Program-made: the position numbers and the translations under genes
Shown: positions 6,541-8,738 of the stretch, in pieces
Numbering within the stretch: position 1 is the first letter of the stretch
Layout: each line of letters begins with the position of its first letter
NCBI GenBank assembly: GCA_026418875.1
Contig: JAOAAM010000628.1
Location: 1 to 8,738, forward strand
Direction: 5' to 3'
DNA from: Gemmataceae bacterium
Lineage (GTDB): Bacteria > Planctomycetota > Planctomycetia > Gemmatales > Gemmataceae
Length of the DNA: 8,738 nt
The notes under the pieces: model-generated
What the model saw: the letters and a program-made list of their open reading frames with translations, nothing else
The model's database searches: none
Told to the model about the DNA's origin: nothing

Positions 6541-7788
6541 ATGCCGACGTTCAAGTTCGAGGCGCTGGACACGACCGGTGAAGAGGTCAAGGACCAGATC
6601 GACGCCCTGAATGAGGAAGAAGCCCAACAGAAGATTAAGCAGATGGGCTACTTCGTCACCAAGTTGGTCCAACTCGGGGACAAGGGCGCGAAGGGCAAAG
6701 GGAAAGCGAAGAAGCGAACCCGCAAGCGTGGCAAGACGTTCACGATCGGCAGCGTCTCCGGCAAGAAGCTGTGTACGTTCACGCGGCAGTTCTCCACGCT
6801 GCAAGACGCCGGCCTGCCCGTGTTGCGCAGCCTCAAGATTCTGGAAAACCAGATGCGCCCCGGCGTGCTGAAAAACGCCCTTATCGACGTCGTCGACGAT
6901 GTCGAGAGCGGCAGCACCCTCTCCGAGGCCATGGCCAAGCACCCCAAGTGCTTCGACCGATTGTACGTCAACATGGTGAAGGCGGGCGAGGCAGGCGGCG
7001 CGCTCGAAGTCATCCTCCAACGCCTCGCCGACTTCAAAGAGAAAAGCCAATCTCTGAAGCGGAAGATCATTGGCGCGATGGTTTACCCCGCCGTGGTGAT
7101 CCTGGTGGCCGTCGGCATCCTGACGTTCATCATGGTCGCCATCATCCCGAAGTTCAAGAAGATCTTCGACGAGTTCGGCATGAAGCTGCCGGACATGACG
7201 CAGATGCTCATCGACACGTCGATGTGGTTTGCCGACTATTGGTGGGTGCTGCCGCTGTTCCCGTTAGGTTTCTGGTTATTCATCAAACTCATTTGCCTGA
7301 GCCGGGCGGGAAGATACGCCGTCGATTGGGTCAAACTACATATCCCCATCATCGGGAAGATTTTGGAGAAAACCATCGTCGCCCGAACCATGCGAACGTT
7401 AGGCACGCTGGTCTCATCCGGCGTGCCCATCCTCGAGGCGCTATCGATCACGAAAGAGACGGCCAACAACGCGGTCTTCGAGGCGTGTTACACTCGGGTT
7501 TACGAGTCGATCCGAGAGGGTGAGACCATCGCCGAACCGATGCGCGAGTCTCGCCTGGTCGACGATATGGTAACGAACATGATCGAGGTCGGTGAGGAGA
7601 CGGGCGACCTCGACACGATGTTGTACAAGATTGCCGACTTCTACGACGAAGAGGTGGATACGCTGGTGAAATCGCTGATCTCGCTGTTGGAACCCATCAT
7701 GATCGTCGTGCTGGGTGGCATCATCGGTTTCATCGTCATCGCCCTGTTCTTACCGTTGATTAAGTTGCTTGAGGGTTTGAGCAAGTAA
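6541..7788 (+). CDS. pilC: Inner-membrane platform protein PilC/GspF
   Basis: The polytopic membrane platform that couples the cytoplasmic ATPases to pilin insertion and extraction. The 415 residues match the family length. The N-terminus (MPTFKFEALDTTGEEV) is the typical small cytoplasmic opening. Two GspF domains follow, about 78-203 and 281-405, each with the family pattern (FTRQFSTLQDAGLPVLRSL at 80-98; ARTMRTLGTLVSSGVPILEAL at 281-301). Membrane segments are expected near 179-203, 232-253 and 383-408. Conserved GEAGGALE (149-156) and GEETGDLD (351-358) mark the repeat. A highly basic linker (48-65, eleven Lys or Arg) joins the N-terminal part to the first domain. The start has GAGGG (6530-6534) 6 bases before the ATG. 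It lies 73 bases after the second pilB and 84 before the prepilin gene, supporting one operon. Confidence 0.95.
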   Translation: MPTFKFEALDTTGEEVKDQIDALNEEEAQQKIKQMGYFVTKLVQLGDKGAKGKGKAKKRTRKRGKTFTIGSVSGKKLCTFTRQFSTLQDAGLPVLRSLKILENQMRPGVLKNALIDVVDDVESGSTLSEAMAKHPKCFDRLYVNMVKAGEAGGALEVILQRLADFKEKSQSLKRKIIGAMVYPAVVILVAVGILTFIMVAIIPKFKKIFDEFGMKLPDMTQMLIDTSMWFADYWWVLPLFPLGFWLFIKLICLSRAGRYAVDWVKLHIPIIGKILEKTIVARTMRTLGTLVSSGVPILEALSITKETANNAVFEACYTRVYESIREGETIAEPMRESRLVDDMVTNMIEVGEETGDLDTMLYKIADFYDEEVDTLVKSLISLLEPIMIVVLGGIIGFIVIALFLPLIKLLEGLSK

Positions 7789-7806
7789 GTATCATCGGCC
7801 CGAAGT

Positions 7807-7836
7807 GGGCGCGGCCGCAGGGAAGGTGTCGCGCCC
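7807..7836. other. GC-rich hairpin between pilC and the prepilin gene
   Basis: Arms GGGCGCG (7807-7813) and CGCGCCC (7830-7836) pair perfectly and can extend inward by a G-U and a C-G pair. There is no T-run, so a simple terminator is unlikely. Such a hairpin just upstream of a pilin gene could act as an mRNA processing or stability element that lets the pilin be made in excess of the motor proteins. That role is inference. Confidence 0.3.
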
Positions 7837-7872
7837 CGGGCATGAAGATCATCCAGCCAGGAGAACGAATCC

Positions 7873-8711
7873 ATGCAACGGCGTCGTCAGACCGACCCAG
7901 CGAGACGAGTTGGCTTCACGCTCATCGAGCTATTGGTTGTGATCGCCATTATTGCGGTGCTCATCAGCCTCACCACCGCGGCGGTGATGCGGGCACGCAC
8001 CGCGGCTCAGAACGCTCAGAATCGCAACAACATCTCGCAACTGGCGACGGCGATTCAGGCGTTCCAGACGAAGATGGGGGTCGAGTACATCCCCAGTCGC
8101 ATCGTCCTGCGGAATGACCTGCGCACCTACAACCTGACCGACCCCGTGGAAAGCGGATCGTTGCAATATTTGAAGCAACTCTGGCCCAGGCTGCAAGACA
8201 ACATTTTCGTCCCGGGTGCCTCACGTGGATGGTGCCCGGCCGACCCTGCCGCGGGTCTTGCCAGCCGCTACGAATTGGAAGGCGATCAGTGTCTGGTGTT
8301 TTTCCTGGGCGGCATGCAAGCGAGGGATGCAGCCACGAACACGCTCTCGGTGCAAGGGTTCTCGTCCAACAAGTCCAACCCAACGTTGTTGAGTGGGAAA
8401 TTTGATCCGCCGTTCATGGAATTCCCGACGACCCAGTTGGCTTACGTTGGGACCGCCTCCCCGACCCGCGCTGGGACGTTCGCCTCGTTCTTAGATCCTT
8501 ACGGCAGTCCGTACCTGTACTTCAGCAGCCGGAGCTTCGGCCGTCGTCTGCGTCCCTCGGATGCGGGGTATGTGGCGGGGCGCGATCTGCCCTATGCCAG
8601 TCACCCGGGCTATTCGCGTTTGGATTGTGCTGGCCTGTTCCCGACCAGCGAACCGGCGGCTCCCCTGTTCGACAACACAGGCAAGTTTTTCAATCGCGAT
8701 GGCTTCCAGAT
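7873..8711 (+). CDS. Prepilin / type II secretion pseudopilin-like protein, 3' end missing
   Basis: A type IV prepilin-like subunit, inserted in the inner membrane, cleaved and N-methylated by prepilin peptidase, then built into the filament. The ATG has AGGAG (7859-7863) 9 bases upstream. A basic 14-residue leader ends in Gly14 and is followed by FTLIELLVVIAII (15-27), with Glu19 as the conserved mature Glu5. The hydrophobic helix runs to about 36. The remainder, 279 genomic codons in all, has the polar, loop-rich look of long planctomycete G-type pseudopilins and ends at DGFQI, a motif near the C-terminus of such proteins, so little may be missing. The frame stays open to the end of the window only because the terminal adapter bases add a false CLLYTSPS peptide. 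Major pilin versus pseudopilin cannot be told from this sequence, so no symbol is given. Confidence 0.9.
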
Positions 8712-8738
8712 CTGTCTCTTATACACATCTCCGAGCCC
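8712..8738. other. Sequencing adapter read-through (Nextera mosaic end), not genomic
   Basis: Bases 8712-8730 are CTGTCTCTTATACACATCT, the exact reverse complement of the 19-base Tn5/Nextera mosaic end. The next eight, CCGAGCCC, match the start of the Nextera read-2 adapter. Together they form the untrimmed 3' adapter found on short library inserts. This is a library artefact at a contig end, not a transposon. Any annotation should stop at 8711. Confidence 0.97.

Noticed and set aside
8712..8730. Tn5-type transposon end
   Set aside because: The match is to the engineered mosaic end and is followed directly by adapter sequence, so it is a library artefact and not an insertion.
1..8738. tRNA, rRNA, CRISPR array or integrated element
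   Set aside because: Nothing cloverleaf-like, no regularly spaced identical repeats of CRISPR type, and no transposase or integrase gene was seen on reading both strands.

Overview
This window holds the core motor block of a type IV filament machine (type IV pilus or type II secretion family). It is preceded by a divergently transcribed elongation factor G gene that runs off the left edge. The GC-rich coding sequence, the set of two GspE/PilB ATPases around one PilT, and a long prepilin with a GFTLIELLVV start all suggest a planctomycete, perhaps a Gemmata relative. That placement is inference from gene content and style; there is no rRNA or other marker to settle it.

Layout: 1-473 (minus) is the N-terminal part of an EF-G. 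474-1168 is a 695-base divergent intergenic region with small hairpins and a short degenerate tandem repeat, but no credible gene. 1169-2893 (plus) is the first GspE/PilB ATPase. 2894-3338 is a non-coding gap with a REP-like palindrome followed by weak promoter candidates. 3339-4511 is PilT, 4548-6467 a second and longer GspE/PilB ATPase, 6541-7788 the inner-membrane platform protein PilC/GspF, and 7873-8711 the start of a prepilin gene. The last 27 bases (8712-8738) are not genomic: they match the Nextera transposase mosaic end and the start of its adapter, so the true sequence ends at 8711.

How the genes work together: in this family a GspE/PilB hexamer turns ATP hydrolysis into rotation of the PilC/GspF platform, which lifts prepilin subunits from the inner membrane into a growing filament. 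PilT works in the opposite sense and retracts the filament. pilT, the second pilB, pilC and the prepilin gene are spaced by 36, 73 and 84 bases and probably form one transcription unit. The first ATPase gene is set apart by 445 bases and may be expressed separately.

The most notable points are the adapter read-through at the right end; the contrast between a near-consensus MshEN (cyclic-di-GMP-type) N-terminus in the second ATPase and a degenerate one in the first; and strongly charged disordered segments on three neighbouring proteins (acidic on PilT, basic on the second PilB and on PilC). I see no evidence for a wholly new system here. This is a recognisable pilus/secretion locus with some unusual accessory traits.
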